From contig JAMPAT010000001.1 in assembly GCA_023667095.1 (NCBI GenBank), positions 1 through 64,000 on the forward strand: a DNA stretch of 64,000 nucleotides. The letters run 5' to 3'. Each line of letters starts with the position of its first letter. Within the stretch, counting starts at the first letter, position 1. The notes beneath the pieces are model-generated. The model did not search any database and had not been told where the DNA came from. It saw nothing but the letters and a program-made list of their open reading frames with translations. This DNA comes from Bacteroidales bacterium (lineage in GTDB: Bacteria > Bacteroidota > Bacteroidia > Bacteroidales > UBA932). The translations under genes and the position numbers were made by a program. Below are positions 36,946 to 45,349 of the stretch, in pieces.

Positions 36946-37056
36946 ATGGAATTCCGGCGCCTTACAGACAGTAAAAAAGAGAAACAGCTACAGGATAAGG
37001 TCGCGTCAGGAAAAGTGGCAAAGAAGCACATACTCTGTAGTACGGACATCTTTTGA
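36946..37056 (+). pseudogene. Short ORF directly after lpxB, perhaps a truncated gene start
   Basis: An ATG immediately follows the lpxB TAG and gives 36 lysine-rich residues starting MEFRRLTDSKKEKQLQ before a TGA at 37054-37056. The placement suggests the beginning of a gene once coupled to lpxB and cut off where the accessory island starts. It may equally be chance. Confidence 0.3.
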
Positions 37057-37145
37057 TTTGTTCAAATCACCAAATCTTCTCGTCTGAAGGAAAAAATCGC
37101 CGAGAGTATGAGCCAATAATAATTTCACCACCACTTCCATATCCA

Positions 37146-37769
37146 TTACATTCTGTTTATTAATGATTCAAATCTTCTGACAAACATTAATATGAGATTT
37201 TCTTTGGCAGCCCGCAATGTCTTTCCAATATTCTGGACAGAAGTTCCGTAAAGTTCAGCTAAAGCCATTCTTGATGTGCCGTGCATAAGGACACAATACA
37301 TCAATCCAGCCTGTTTTTTCGACCAGCCACTAATAATATCATCTGCAAAAGCACAAGCCAAGGTAAATTCTTCATTAAAGTCATTTGAAGGTGCTGCTAC
37401 AGCCAGGCGTTGCTTTCCAATAACTTCCAGATTACGTCCAGACAAACGAAAAGCCTCTCCGTCAGACATTGTAACACGTTCATTCTCATACAATACATCA
37501 CCAAGTCCCAATGACACCCGCGCATCCCATTTTTCACCATCTGGAGCAAAACACATCAGACCGGCACGAATCAATATGGCGCAAAGCATACCTTTTTCTG
37601 CGTCATTTACAAGAAGCTGGAAACTGTCACCACGATATACTTCAATGTGTGATGAAGAGATTTCATTCACATCTATAGAAATCTGTTCCAAGACATCCAG
37701 CAATGTTTTCCGCATATCAGAACATATCTTTGTTGAGTCAACGATATCAGCAGTAATTACGCATTTCAT
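37146..37769 (-). CDS. SatD-family protein with cyclase-like fold and C-terminal HTH
   Basis: The 207 residues fit the SatD family: VITADIVDSTKI at the N-terminus, EVYRGDSFQLLV, then ARVSLGLGDV and SDGEAFRLSGRNLE. This layout recalls a degenerate nucleotide-cyclase fold. The C-terminal part (RMALAELYGTSVQNIGKTLRAAKEN) is a helix-turn-helix. SatD-like genes in Bacteroidetes usually neighbour a DUF3307 membrane protein, which is absent here. Two palindromic operators overlap its promoter, so it may repress itself. The biochemical role of the family is not known to me. Confidence 0.8.
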   Translation of the reverse strand: MKCVITADIVDSTKICSDMRKTLLDVLEQISIDVNEISSSHIEVYRGDSFQLLVNDAEKGMLCAILIRAGLMCFAPDGEKWDARVSLGLGDVLYENERVTMSDGEAFRLSGRNLEVIGKQRLAVAAPSNDFNEEFTLACAFADDIISGWSKKQAGLMYCVLMHGTSRMALAELYGTSVQNIGKTLRAAKENLILMFVRRFESLINRM

Positions 37770-37794
37770 ATTTCTGTCATACTAAACTTGATTG

Positions 37795-37849
37795 CAAAAA
37801 TAACAACTTTTTTTGGTTGTTTTTCCAATAACAACCGTTTTTGGTTGTT
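37795..37849 (-). promoter_or_regulatory. Promoter with twin AACAAC-GTTGTT operators for the SatD-like gene
   Basis: A -7 element TATTTTTG (37802-37795) precedes the gene. Two inverted repeats with the half-sites AACAAC and GTTGTT lie at 37802-37821 and 37830-37849, 28 bp apart, covering the -10 to -50 region. Their T-rich centres are 8 bp each. Confidence 0.6.
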
Positions 37850-37924
37850 TCAGCCTGCAGCATTTCCCATCTGTAAAAATACAAAACAATCCGGATTTTC
37901 AAGCCTGAACGATAAAGATTCCAT

Positions 37925-38110
37925 TCACGAAACTTGCATAGCAAGAATGCGGACACCAGAGCCGTAGCTCATGAAGACAGAATATATTTCAATATTAATT
38001 ACGACTTCTATCTCGAATATGCAACTGCCATCCTCATCATTTCTTGCTTTCAGTTTCTGGGACGGATAAACAGGCTTTGTCATTATATACCCGCTCTGCT
38101 CGATCCTTGT
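37925..38110 (-). pseudogene. C-terminal remnant of a WYL-domain regulator
   Basis: On the minus strand an open frame ending in TGA at 37925-37927 reads TKPVYPSQKLKARNDEDG, then IFEIEVVINIEIYSVFMSYG and GVRILAMQVS. Pattern and order (KPxxPSQKL, a strand, then SYGxGVxIL) match the end of WYL-domain transcription factors. The N-terminal part and DNA-binding domain are missing; the upstream side is replaced by the IS66 remnant. Such regulators often accompany phage-defence genes. Confidence 0.5.
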
Positions 38111-38133
38111 CGACTGGTATGTCAGCTATCTCA

Positions 38134-38376
38134 TCAAATGACGGAGCAGTTCCAAAGGATATCGAACATTGTCATGGCAGATGCGTTCTTTGCCTTATAG
38201 AAGTTCCAGAACGGTATTCCGAGTTCTTCCAGGCGCTTCTTGTGTGAGAGCCCATGCTCTGCACAGTACTCCTCGATCGAGAGGATTTCTTTGCGTGTCA
38301 TCATAAGCTTTACTTTTTAATGCAAAAGTAGCGGGATGCGATGAACGATACAATATGCTGTTATTCGGATGCTTAC
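38134..38376 (-). mobile_element. IS66-family remnant A (left end with 5' part of tnpA)
   Basis: Nearly identical to remnant B over about 38190-38376. It keeps the outer end GTAAGC (38376-38371), a -7-like TACTTTTG, and the tnpA start at 38304 reading MMTRKEILSIEEYCAEHG, then HKKRLEELGIPFWNFY. After about 38 codons the sequence leaves IS66 and the frame stops at 38134. The rest of the element is gone. Confidence 0.75.
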
Positions 38377-38798
38377 TGTTCAATCTCATAAGCCTCATAA
38401 GAATGCATGGTATTTAAGCTTCCATTTGAAAACATCACCTCATTTGAGATTTCTGGATACAACATATTTGCATCTGATAACATTGCATTATAAGCTTCTC
38501 TATCATTCCTACTAAGCAAATATATTTTGCAAAAAGTATGAGATAAGTGGTTGTTCTCTACTAAGCACCCATAGCTGTCAACGCTTCTTTCTAATGACAA
38601 TAGTTGCAAGTCCATTCCTGCAACATTACGATATTTCTCATTTATAACAATACCATCTAATACCATTCTATTACGTAATCTCTTAGATAGATTGACAATG
38701 GCCTTGTCACGAGAGACAACACCATCCCTTATCTTCTCGAATGTATCTACGAGAAGCGCAGCCTCATGCTCTTTTGAATGGTATTTCCATTGTTTTTG
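38373..38798 (-). pseudogene. Gene fragment truncated by IS66 remnant A
   Basis: I do not recognise the product. The frame is open from 38798 and reads QWKYHSKEHEAALLVDTFEK, then VVSRDKAIVNLSKRLRNRM and on to 38373. The first ATG in frame is at 38666; no start exists nearer the upstream stop, so the 5' end is also damaged or the start is unusual. The terminal TAA is made by the IS66 end (CA joined to GTAAGC at 38376), so the original C-terminus is lost. Confidence 0.55.
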
Positions 38799-38865
38799 CT
38801 ATAGTTATTTCAATTATTGTTAATTATTATTTAGTTGCATTTTAATCAAATCACGCGTATCATTC

Positions 38866-40137
38866 TCAACTGACTATCTCCGTTATAATGCGTTTATCCA
38901 ACACTCCAGCAAACATTTCCTTTTCTCTTTTGGATAGCCCCAATCGAATTGCAAGTTCTCGCCAGTCTTTTACTGCTTCAATTGCCTCTGAAATAATCTT
39001 TTCAGCTGTTTTCCGGTTGAGCATATAATCCTCGCAGGCATTGAGCAAAATGCCCAAATCCGCATTGTTGGAATCAGCGGAGATGAGCAGACTTTGATAA
39101 TCGTTCAGAGTGGGATTCATATCGTATGCCGGTGACAATGTCCATCCTTTTGCGGTCAAAAGAAAACCATGATTGCGGAAATGGTCATCGCTATTGCCTA
39201 TGCAGATATTGAACGCTACACGGCGGTAGAGTTCCTGTAAATTGCGCTCAACATCTGTACAGTTCTGAAGGATAAAATCAACGATATCCAGATAACCATG
39301 TCCATTTGCCGCATTATCTCCATCTTCCAATCCCAGCAAGGTCATTGCTGATGCAAAATGAATCCGTTTGCCTTCTTGTGTTCTGTCAAAACGCTTCGAG
39401 AGCAATGTATGATATTTCTCTCCTGTAGCCAGCACTTTGGTCTGTGCCGCATTTATACCTGCCTTTATAGCAAGCAAATGACTGAAATGTTCCCAAAGTC
39501 CGGCATCGTAATCGTCTTTGCGTGATGGAAACTTTGCAACATATAGAGTTTTATCCGTGTCTATCACACTGGCCTTAGGTCGTGCTCCACCCAATGACGA
39601 ACCAGGCTGAACAAGTTGAGCAACCCATTTCCTATCAGGAAGAATATTGTTGTCTTCACTCTTTTCTATCTCTGTACTGGCTGCTATTAATTCTCTAATA
39701 TCTGTCAATGGAGGTATCCGCAATGACTCACTCACATTGATAAAATCTCCATTAAGATTTTCCTTGAAACGGAAGCCCCCCATTCGGGAAAAGTCATCAA
39801 TACCAGTCAGGAAATCAAAAGAAGACAATCTACGAATCAGTCTTTTTTCCTCAGCAGCTTCAATCTGTTCACGACGCAATAACAAAGTATGCCCCCATCG
39901 GTCAGGCAAAGCATCCGAGAAACATCCGAATATATCTTTACCCGGTTGCGTATATTGTTGCCCCGGATAATTATTTAGGTCATCACTCAAAAACAAATCT
40001 CCATGCTGCGCCAACCATTCCTTGCTAAAAGTAAAACAATAGCTATCTGAGCCACGAAGAGATTCATAGCCTAATTCTCCTATGAGTTCTATCTCTTTAA
40101 GCCAGTCAAAATCGGCATATACATACAATTTTTTCAT
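38866..40137 (-). CDS. hipA: HipA-family serine/threonine kinase toxin
   Basis: The 423-residue protein resembles HipA toxins, which phosphorylate a translation factor such as an aminoacyl-tRNA synthetase. It has an N-terminal subdomain with FGCFSDALPDRWGHTLL, a nucleotide-binding loop QPGSSLGGARPKA, LLSKRFDRT, and the catalytic segment NICIGNSDDHFRNHGFLL with LSPAYDMNP for metal binding. All key residues expected of an active kinase appear present. It follows hipB by 3 bp, the standard antitoxin-toxin order, and lies between the two IS66 remnants. Confidence 0.9.
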   Translation of the reverse strand: MKKLYVYADFDWLKEIELIGELGYESLRGSDSYCFTFSKEWLAQHGDLFLSDDLNNYPGQQYTQPGKDIFGCFSDALPDRWGHTLLLRREQIEAAEEKRLIRRLSSFDFLTGIDDFSRMGGFRFKENLNGDFINVSESLRIPPLTDIRELIAASTEIEKSEDNNILPDRKWVAQLVQPGSSLGGARPKASVIDTDKTLYVAKFPSRKDDYDAGLWEHFSHLLAIKAGINAAQTKVLATGEKYHTLLSKRFDRTQEGKRIHFASAMTLLGLEDGDNAANGHGYLDIVDFILQNCTDVERNLQELYRRVAFNICIGNSDDHFRNHGFLLTAKGWTLSPAYDMNPTLNDYQSLLISADSNNADLGILLNACEDYMLNRKTAEKIISEAIEAVKDWRELAIRLGLSKREKEMFAGVLDKRIITEIVS

Positions 40138-40140
40138 GGC

Positions 40141-40461
40141 TTATTCTTTTTTAGAGGCTCGCTCCCTTGTCTTCAAACTCAAATCCTGTAAGGCTTTTCC
40201 CATTTTATCTTCTTTGGCAAGCCATAGTATATCTTCTTCAAGTTGCAAGGCATACAAAACACGCAGATATATACCGATAGACACGGTTGGCGCACCTTTC
40301 TCTATTCGTGACACAGTCAATGGAGAACAGGTAGCACGCTCTGCCACCTGAGCCACGCTCAGATTCCTACGCAAGCGAGCCAGCTTAATCTGCTCACCCA
40401 CAATCTGCATCTTCTGCACCAATTTTCTGGGCAGCTTAGTCCCCATTGTATTCTTTGCCAT
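40141..40461 (-). CDS. hipB: HipB-type HTH antitoxin
   Basis: The predicted 106-residue protein has an XRE-type helix-turn-helix (IKLARLRRNLSVAQVAERAT, then SPLTVSRIEKGAPTVS) and a basic tail. It should bind its own operator and neutralise HipA. The frame extends 3 codons further to a GTG at 40470, but the ATG at 40461 is preferred given the promoter position. hipA starts 3 bp after its stop. Confidence 0.88.
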   Translation of the reverse strand: MAKNTMGTKLPRKLVQKMQIVGEQIKLARLRRNLSVAQVAERATCSPLTVSRIEKGAPTVSIGIYLRVLYALQLEEDILWLAKEDKMGKALQDLSLKTRERASKKE

Positions 40462-40470
40462 ATTCAACAC

Positions 40471-40491
40471 ATTATATAATATGCAAATTTA
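40471..40491 (-). promoter_or_regulatory. hipBA promoter and possible HipB operator
   Basis: TAAATTTG (40491-40484) matches TAnnTTTG. The 10-bp perfect palindrome ATTATATAAT (40471-40480) lies between it and the hipB start, near the expected transcription start, and could be the autoregulatory site. Confidence 0.5.
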
Positions 40492-41004
40492 TAACTTTTC
40501 TTCTATTTAATGATGTATTACAGGTAAAAAATCACAAAATTAGAAGAAACGCTTGACCAAGTACAATATAACGGTTATACACTTTTTCAAACGAATTCTA
40601 TGTTTATAAAAGTTGCAGCAGCTTCCGACAACCATCTTGGGGAAAGTGCGTAAAACAAGATAATTTTGCTTTGGAGAAATATAAACGCTATTATATTGTT
40701 TATAAGTGCCAATATATCCACACAACAAACAATCTGTTATTTGTTGCGTAAACACATACGATTCCTCCACACAACATATATTCAAGATTAGTTGGCTATT
40801 CAAATGAAAAACAACTTTACTTTATCCCCGTATTTATATATACGTGCATTAAAGTAAAGCTAACAGAGGGAGAAAAAGAGATGACTGCAAAATAATCACA
40901 TAATTTGCCAAATCCCTTTGACCATTATGTCTCATTTTTGAGTCGAAAACAGTTCATTTTAGAAATTCCATCGTTTATCATTAAATGTTATCGACTAAAA
41001 TCAG
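40492..41004. other. Gene-free region between hipBA and the SEC-C/nuclease gene
   Basis: Open frames here do not look like real genes. One nested inverted repeat is clear: CTTTACTTTA/TAAAGTAAAG (40815-40824 and 40850-40859) enclosing CGTAT/ATACG (40829-40833 and 40840-40844). I see nothing else. Confidence 0.5.
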
Positions 41005-41176
41005 TACCTTTGTATAAGAAAATCACTTAGAGTATAAATATGGTAAGGATTTGATTATCACTCATTTCATCTCTAAGCCACAATACATTCTTCGTCTCGC
41101 ACTGTAAATGATTAATAGTTCTTGGCTGAGCTAAGTGATTAAAGTTTAGATAGATGTTACTACTAGTTCAAATATA
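41005..41176 (+). promoter_or_regulatory. Promoter and structured leader of the SEC-C/nuclease gene
   Basis: TACCTTTG (41005-41012) matches TAnnTTTG and implies a leader of about 160 nt. AATCACTTAG (41021-41030) can pair perfectly with CTAAGTGATT (41131-41140). The overlapping CTTAGAG (41026-41032) can instead pair with CTCTAAG (41071-41077). The two stems exclude one another, as in attenuators. Confidence 0.45.
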
Positions 41177-44100
41177 ATGTCAAAGAAGATAGGTCGTAAT
41201 GAGCCTTGCCCTTGTGGCAGCGGCAAGAAATACAAGCATTGTTGTATGCAGACGGAACGGGCAATAGGAACATTGCCTAGAGCAAATCATGCTTTGTGGC
41301 CAGCTTCTTGGCTTGATGCACCAAAAACGATAGCGTATTTAAGTAATCATGCAGTCCCACCTATATTGGACTATTTGACAGCAATGCAGCTTAATCCACA
41401 AAATCGTGGGAAGAATATCCGAATTGAACACCTTTTGCAAATAGCAGTTGCGAATCTCGGAAAGAGTAGCCAGACTCCTGACATCAGTAAGTTCAAGAGT
41501 ATAATTGACCAGGAGTTCTCATTTGATCTTATGGAAGACTTGCCGATTAACATGTTTTCTGAACCGGTAGTATTCTATGGAGGTAATTACACATTCTTTC
41601 CTGGCATCTCGACCCATGCAACAGAAATTTTCCGTTCGATGACAGAAGCCATATTCAATAAAGGGAATATATTTACGAGAGCTTTCCGTAATGAAGTTTA
41701 TGATGGAGTACTCTTCATGCTTGAACTGTGCAACCTTTTGTCAGCCCGAGCAGGGATAAGTGGCTTAGTACGAGGAAATGAGAACCCACGCGAGACGCTT
41801 AATAAACCAAATACTAACCAATCTTTTGTCATTACTTTGCCGATGATGGCAGAGCTCATTAATCGAAATGGGCTGGATCCAAATGTTTTGAAATCATTTT
41901 TGTTAGAGGTTAATGCTCCTGATATACTAACCCAAGATGCAGAAAAGAATCCGTTATTATACAGGCCAATTGTTGAGTTTGACAATAACTTCTACTTGGC
42001 TGGAATCTCCAGTCAAGGCAGTGCCATTAACAACTTTATCCTGAAAACAGCTCTAAAACACCGTTGTCTCGAAGAACTAGTAAAACAAACCCACTATGGA
42101 GTCTGGATGCGCATCGGACGTTCCTGTATAGAACAGATGCGCTGGGGACAAAACTCAATGGATGAAATCCTTGCCCCTGTTGAAGGCTATTACGAAGATG
42201 TATTCCGTATTGACGTCAACTGGCTTGCATACGTGTGCTATGCTCATGATTTGGCCTGTAATGTAGCCATAGATGGAAATGATAATTTCAGCAATCGAGA
42301 TCTCAGCCAACATTTACAAAAACGTATTGATACCATCAGAAATGACGAAAGCTCAAAAGATGACCATATTCTGACGCTTGTTCTGTATTCTACAATGGGT
42401 GAGACATACGGATTTGCCATGGGAGAGCAGAATGTAACTGACTATTTTCTTCAATTCTCTGCCTATGATTTCTTGCAATTGATACAGACTGAGAAATGGG
42501 ACAGTTTGAGTCTTGTTCGTTATGCTCGTTCCAAGGAGAACGTATCATCACTCGAGACTCCTCTGAATCAATCTATCGATGTATATGCTCTCTATAAGCA
42601 TTATGGTGAGAGTTTCTATATGACAGACGACAAACCAACAGACATTCTTTATATTGAGCCAAATGATGGCTGTGACCTCATATTCAAAAGCAAAGATAAA
42701 CTGTATTTCCACGGAACACTGAAGAGACTCAATGGACGGTATGCTCATATACCAGTGATACGTGATCTCGATTATGCGGCAATTTTTAAGCCCGTCCACT
42801 CAGTTATCAATGCCAAGAGTTGTGAGTCTTATAGTATTCCTATGTGGGTAAGCTGTTGTCAAGAGGAAAAGCAGGGAATAAATCCATCCTCTATTTCCGA
42901 TACTGTAATAACAGCTGTTGCATACTGGATGGATACTTTACAACCAGTAATAGCCGATATGCTCAGCCAACGCTATGAAAACTCCGTAGAGATAGAACTT
43001 GTCTTCAGTGAAAAGGTCTTGGTCGATAAAGGGATACACTATGACGACGACATAAAGCCTACGCGAGGAGGAAATCTTACCGTATCCAAGACAGAAGGCG
43101 GAGTTACCGTTACATTTGATGATGATTACATCCATTCTTTTATGGGAGCAGGCAATGATAGTGAGCGTACCATGATGCGTTGTATCATAATCGAACTCCT
43201 GGGAATAGACGAAGAGACTGCAAACCAAATTATAGATAGTCGCATCCCCTTTGGCCAAGCAAAGATGATTCTAATGATGGAGCAGTCACTCAACCCGTTG
43301 TCAATACCCTTGTGGCTTTATACTCCTATCTATATTCATGCCGCCACCAGCCAACTACTACTGGACAAATTCCCACAGTGGATGAAGGAGAATGGTCTCG
43401 ATATAGCAGGCAAACTCAATACAAAAACTGAAAAAATAGACTTCCTTCACAAAGGAGTAGATGTGCTTCTTGATGAACTTGCTAGACGCCTGTCATCATT
43501 TGATACATTGCGGTTGCTGCGTATGCTCATGCAGAATCACGAGACATTAGTTTATCAGCGAGAACATAACAGAGTCTTACAACCCGCACAGATTCTTTGT
43601 TTTGGAGAAAATGAGTCTAAACGTAAAGAATTCTTCGATACAGAAAAACGACTTGCTGATGCTGGAATATCTACCCGTGCTATGATAGAATATATAGCTG
43701 CAACACAGTATCGTGGCGGTGGTGTTAAACCAGGCAATGATGATGTAGAAAGCTTGTTAGCTATCATGAACGAAGTGGTATCCATTGGTGGCATATGTGA
43801 CGCCATACATTTAGACGTAGCTAATCATACCATTGAGAAATTAGGCTCTGGACGTTATGGTATCTACGATGATGTTTTTTCCGACAATGTAGGAGAGTTT
43901 GCAGCAACGCGCACTATTGAGAGTGTAAATGGGCAAATCGAAGATTTCGAGAGTAAGATGGCCAGGATGGCAGTACGTCCAGATACAAAAGAAAAAACCA
44001 AGGATGCAGAACTCGAGGAGATAGATGTGGCATTCTTAGAGGATTGGGGAGTATCATATTCTAACATATTGCAGTTCCTTTATGTTTGTTACATCATAGC

Positions 44101-45007
44101 TATGAAGCAGCAGAAGTCTGTTATAGAGATGGAAGAGTCTCAACTCATCAAGGCTATGCAGGAGCATTGTACAGAACTAACTGAAGATTTAGCAAAGAAA
44201 TGTATCATTCGCCTTTCTTTGGATAAACGGGAAAACTACCTCACTCCGCCAGTAGGATTAGCTGGCAAGGATATCTTCCCTTGGTCATACAATAGGGAAT
44301 TAAGTTATCTGCGTCGCCCAGTGATTCGTTATCAATATGATGATGGCACAGTTATGTGCATGTTTGGGTTCCGCTCCTGTATTCAAGCCGGCATTCAGCT
44401 ATCTGACTTGCTTTATTCTGGTCGCTTACGTTATGTGGGAAGGAAGATAGAAACCTTGCTTGGAAAATTTGAGGCCATAAAAGGGTCTGCATTCAATGAC
44501 GAGGTACGCTCTTTTTTGGCAAAAATACCAATAATGCGAGTATGGGAACATGATGTCACTATCAAATCTGGAGGTTATTTTGCGGCAGATAAAGATTATG
44601 GCGATATTGATGTGATGGCTTATGATACATCACGTGATATACTCTACTTGATAGAATGTAAGAACACCAATCCAGCCAAGAATATTAAGGAAATGAAAAC
44701 CGAGATGGATGAATATCTTGGTCGTGGTGATAATCCCGAGAGAGACAAGAAGAGAGCTCTTGTTCTTAAACATTTGCGTCGTCATCGCTGGGTAACGGAG
44801 CATATTAATGAAGTTGCGAAACGCATTGGTGTGGCAGTTACCCCCCGAGTAAAGTCAATGATGCTGACAGCTACAGTAATACCAACATCCTATCTCAAAA
44901 GAGAGAAAATCCCAATGTCAATTCTGAATTACCCTGAATTAAAGATAAAGGGCGTGAATTTACTAGATTCGTGCAAAGAACCAGATTTAAGCGTACTTGA
45001 TATATGA
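41177..45007 (+). CDS. Very large SEC-C / PD-(D/E)XK protein, candidate defence nuclease
   Basis: The 1276-residue protein starts with a SEC-C zinc-binding motif (NEPCPCGSGKKYKHCC, cysteines 11, 13, 22 and 23). About 1080 residues follow that I do not recognise; they are helix-rich with no obvious NTPase motif. The C-terminal 150 residues contain KDYGDIDVMAYD, then LYLIECKN: Asp1145, Glu1160 and Lys1162 fit the D-x(n)-ExK core of PD-(D/E)XK nucleases. No signal peptide or membrane segment is seen. It has its own promoter and structured leader, lies in an AT-rich island between HipBA and an IS66 remnant, and its last 21 bp overlap the opposed tnpB frame. A nuclease effector in phage or plasmid defence is an inference. 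Confidence 0.75.
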   Translation: MSKKIGRNEPCPCGSGKKYKHCCMQTERAIGTLPRANHALWPASWLDAPKTIAYLSNHAVPPILDYLTAMQLNPQNRGKNIRIEHLLQIAVANLGKSSQTPDISKFKSIIDQEFSFDLMEDLPINMFSEPVVFYGGNYTFFPGISTHATEIFRSMTEAIFNKGNIFTRAFRNEVYDGVLFMLELCNLLSARAGISGLVRGNENPRETLNKPNTNQSFVITLPMMAELINRNGLDPNVLKSFLLEVNAPDILTQDAEKNPLLYRPIVEFDNNFYLAGISSQGSAINNFILKTALKHRCLEELVKQTHYGVWMRIGRSCIEQMRWGQNSMDEILAPVEGYYEDVFRIDVNWLAYVCYAHDLACNVAIDGNDNFSNRDLSQHLQKRIDTIRNDESSKDDHILTLVLYSTMGETYGFAMGEQNVTDYFLQFSAYDFLQLIQTEKWDSLSLVRYARSKENVSSLETPLNQSIDVYALYKHYGESFYMTDDKPTDILYIEPNDGCDLIFKSKDKLYFHGTLKRLNGRYAHIPVIRDLDYAAIFKPVHSVINAKSCESYSIPMWVSCCQEEKQGINPSSISDTVITAVAYWMDTLQPVIADMLSQRYENSVEIELVFSEKVLVDKGIHYDDDIKPTRGGNLTVSKTEGGVTVTFDDDYIHSFMGAGNDSERTMMRCIIIELLGIDEETANQIIDSRIPFGQAKMILMMEQSLNPLSIPLWLYTPIYIHAATSQLLLDKFPQWMKENGLDIAGKLNTKTEKIDFLHKGVDVLLDELARRLSSFDTLRLLRMLMQNHETLVYQREHNRVLQPAQILCFGENESKRKEFFDTEKRLADAGISTRAMIEYIAATQYRGGGVKPGNDDVESLLAIMNEVVSIGGICDAIHLDVANHTIEKLGSGRYGIYDDVFSDNVGEFAATRTIESVNGQIEDFESKMARMAVRPDTKEKTKDAELEEIDVAFLEDWGVSYSNILQFLYVCYIIAMKQQKSVIEMEESQLIKAMQEHCTELTEDLAKKCIIRLSLDKRENYLTPPVGLAGKDIFPWSYNRELSYLRRPVIRYQYDDGTVMCMFGFRSCIQAGIQLSDLLYSGRLRYVGRKIETLLGKFEAIKGSAFNDEVRSFLAKIPIMRVWEHDVTIKSGGYFAADKDYGDIDVMAYDTSRDILYLIECKNTNPAKNIKEMKTEMDEYLGRGDNPERDKKRALVLKHLRRHRWVTEHINEVAKRIGVAVTPRVKSMMLTATVIPTSYLKREKIPMSILNYPELKIKGVNLLDSCKEPDLSVLDI

Positions 45008-45349
45008 GACTTTTAGAGGTGCTGACGCATCACGCCTTCTAATTTTTACCAATGCGGATCTGGCTGCAGATATGAGGTCCGCATAGCAGAGGCTGCTGGC
45101 TATCTCGTCGGGCTCGCCGGAGAAGGGCAGGCACATTCGTCCCATCTCGATGCGCAGCGCATACAGCACGAGGCCTCCGTCCTCGCGGTGAAGGATCTTC
45201 ATCCTGTTCCTTGCGGCATTGATGAACACAAACACATCTCCGCTGCGCATGCTCATACCCACTATGCCGCTCAGGCCGTTGAAGCCCATGCGCATATTGA
45301 CCGGCTTGCTGTACAGCCAGTAGCGCATGGTGTTGTCAAGGCTGAACAT
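44987..45349 (-). CDS. tnpB: IS66 accessory protein TnpB, 3' end altered
   Basis: The 120 residues read MFSLDNTMRYWLYSKPVNMR, then GFNGLSGIVG, SGDVFVFINAARNRMKILH and GGLVLYALRIEMG, the signature of the IS66 Orf2 protein. The last 20 to 30 codons (about 44987-45060) run into the end of the opposed nuclease gene and probably do not belong to the original IS. tnpC is absent. Confidence 0.75.
   Translation of the reverse strand: MFSLDNTMRYWLYSKPVNMRMGFNGLSGIVGMSMRSGDVFVFINAARNRMKILHREDGGLVLYALRIEMGRMCLPFSGEPDEIASSLCYADLISAARSALVKIRRRDASAPLKVSYIKYA

Noticed and set aside
37934..38200. Plus-strand ORF of 88 codons as a transposase piece
   Set aside because: A stretch resembling DAFFA tempted me, but the opposite strand reads better as a WYL-domain end and as IS66 tnpA.
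40540..40803. Minus-strand ORF of 87 codons
   Set aside because: Low-complexity, cysteine-scattered translation with no domain, promoter or neighbour support.
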